Positions 63,361-64,000 of a stretch of 64,000 nt of DNA are shown here, one piece after another (position 1 is the first letter of the stretch; each line of letters starts with the position of its first letter). The DNA is taken from positions 1,550,001 to 1,614,000 of the forward strand of contig NZ_CCDL010000001.1 in assembly GCF_000724085.1 (NCBI RefSeq), given 5' to 3'. This DNA comes from Oceanobacillus manasiensis (lineage in GTDB: Bacteria; Bacillota; Bacilli; Bacillales; Amphibacillaceae). The notes beneath the pieces are model-generated. The model did no database searches. It saw nothing but the letters and a program-made list of their open reading frames with translations, and was not told the origin of the DNA. The position numbers and the translations under genes are program-made.

Positions 63361-63410
63361 GGGACACAAGGACGTGCCCAAAAAATACACTTACATGGAG
63401 GTAAGAAAAT
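63361..63410 (+). promoter_or_regulatory. CsrA-type hairpin in the flagellin leader
   Basis: GGGACACAAGGACGTGCCC (63361-63379) folds as GGG/CCC and CAC/GTG around a loop with AAGGAC, the GGA loop preferred by CsrA. The ribosome site ACATGGAGG at 63394-63402 contains the second GGA. In B. subtilis CsrA represses hag translation through two such sites, released by FliW. Confidence 0.6.
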
Positions 63411-63411
63411 T

Positions 63412-64000
63412 ATGATTATCAATCACAATATTTCCGCTCTTAACGCACACCGCCAATTAGGAGCAAACCAAAGTTCTACTCAAAACTCTTTGGAGAAACT
63501 TTCTTCAGGTCTTGGAATCAACAAAGCTGGAGATGACGCTGCAGGTCTAGCAATCTCTGAAAAAATGCGTGGACAAATTAAAGGTCTTGAAATGGCTTCA
63601 AAGAATGCTCAAGACGGTAAACTAGAAATGCCGCTCTAAGTAGTAATACTTAGATGAAAACTCCGTGAATTCGGTGGAACCCCAAACCAAGCTAGCAGTT
63701 GCGGATGGTGGGCAATACCGAGCCAAGCCTAGTGAATTGTAAAGAAAGCTGTAGCTAGGAAGGTGTAACGATCAGGTAGTGAGGATACAGACCAATAACC
63801 TACCCACGAGCGCGGGGCATCCCAAGGGGATGAAGATATGATCTGAACTTTATGGAAACATAAAGAAGTAGTGGATTAAACACCAATACGATAACAAATT
63901 TGATTTCTTTAATTCAAACTGCTGAAGGAGCATTGAATGAAACGCATTCAATCCTTCAACGTATGCGTGAACTTTCAGTACAAAGTGCTAGTGATACAAA
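63412..64000 (+). CDS. hag: Flagellin, interrupted by a group I intron; partial at right edge
   Basis: The exons are 63412-63618 (codons 1-69) and 63903 onward, running off the window. Exon 1 has the conserved D0/D1 start [20 protein letters not shown] and ends SKNAQDG. Exon 2 starts [20 protein letters not shown] and continues [12 protein letters not shown]. Joined, they give the normal unbroken flagellin sequence with the frame kept. Unspliced, translation would stop six codons into the intron, after a 75-residue product. The protein is the filament subunit exported by the flagellar secretion system. Its ATG follows TGGAGGTAAGAAAATT, under a sigma-D-type promoter and a CsrA-type hairpin. 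The gene therefore needs RNA splicing before useful translation. Confidence 0.93.
63619..63902 (+). other. Group I self-splicing intron in the flagellin gene
   Basis: A 284-base insertion between codons for G69 and I70, with no open reading frame. The 5' exon ends CGGT, which pairs with GCCG at 63630-63633 (P1, with the U.G pair). AGAAAT at 63624-63629 is perfectly complementary to ATTTCT opening the 3' exon (P10). The last intron base is G (63902). P2 is CTAAGTA/TACTTAG (63636-63653), the Q-like core CAATACCGAGCCAAGC at 63713-63728 and the S-like AAGATATGATCTG at 63833-63845, whose TCTG can pair with CAGA at 63788. P9 is CTTTATG-GAAA-CATAAAG (63848-63865) with a GNRA loop. Similar introns are known in some Bacillus and Geobacillus flagellin genes. 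Confidence 0.9.

Noticed and set aside
63412-63639. Truncated or frameshifted flagellin (75-residue frame)
   Set aside because: The downstream coding continues perfectly after a 284-base insertion with P1, P10 and a terminal G, so a removable group I intron explains it better than a mutation.

Overview
The window comes from a low-GC, endospore-forming, motile member of the Bacillaceae, most like the Oceanobacillus/Virgibacillus type. This is a family-level inference from gene content: a CwlJ germination hydrolase, the sporulation protein YtaF, CvfB, YwbE, YyaL, a HemAT aerotaxis receptor, a sigma-D-type flagellin promoter, strong AGGAGG ribosome sites and several TTG starts. No rRNA, tRNA, prophage, CRISPR array or intact insertion sequence was seen.

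Layout. 1-16 kb holds housekeeping and accessory genes: a HAD phosphatase, a Crp/Fnr regulator, an M3 peptidase, CvfB behind a long structured leader RNA, a GntR-ABC operon, an AEC carrier, YtaF, TopB and ferredoxin. 16-26 kb holds YyaL, an erythromycin-esterase-like gene beside a possible insertion scar, two cyclic-di-GMP proteins and CwlJ. 26-35 kb is a maltodextrin regulon: cytosolic GH13, MalEFG-type ABC transporter, GH31 glucosidase and a LacI regulator, with palindromic operators in the divergent control region. 35-42 kb is an amino-sugar operon set (BadF-type kinase, MurR, MurQ and a sugar ABC transporter). 44-56 kb is a run of secreted proteins: NagZ, an acidic TapA-like protein, SipW, a TasA/CalY protein, an AmiE-like serine hydrolase, gamma-glutamyltransferase, NamZ and an EEP-family phosphodiesterase. 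56-64 kb has an SSS symporter with a 37-residue partner, an unusual ureohydrolase, HemAT, a short-chain fatty acid transporter and the start of a flagellin gene split by a group I intron.

How it fits together. Secreted NamZ, NagZ and the AmiE-like enzyme can release MurNAc and GlcNAc from the cell's own or foreign peptidoglycan. The ABC transporter, kinase and MurQ can then import, phosphorylate and convert the sugar, replacing the MurP phosphotransferase of Bacillus subtilis. Five different secreted enzymes in this stretch end in the same helical module of about 80 residues (probably the FIMAH domain). They flank a SipW/TasA-type fibre locus, so the region looks like a cell-surface or matrix-attached peptidoglycan salvage system. 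Between genes, five tandem arrays keep an exact 21-bp period, two DNA helical turns, over nearly all their length, and a sixth array has a 52-bp period.
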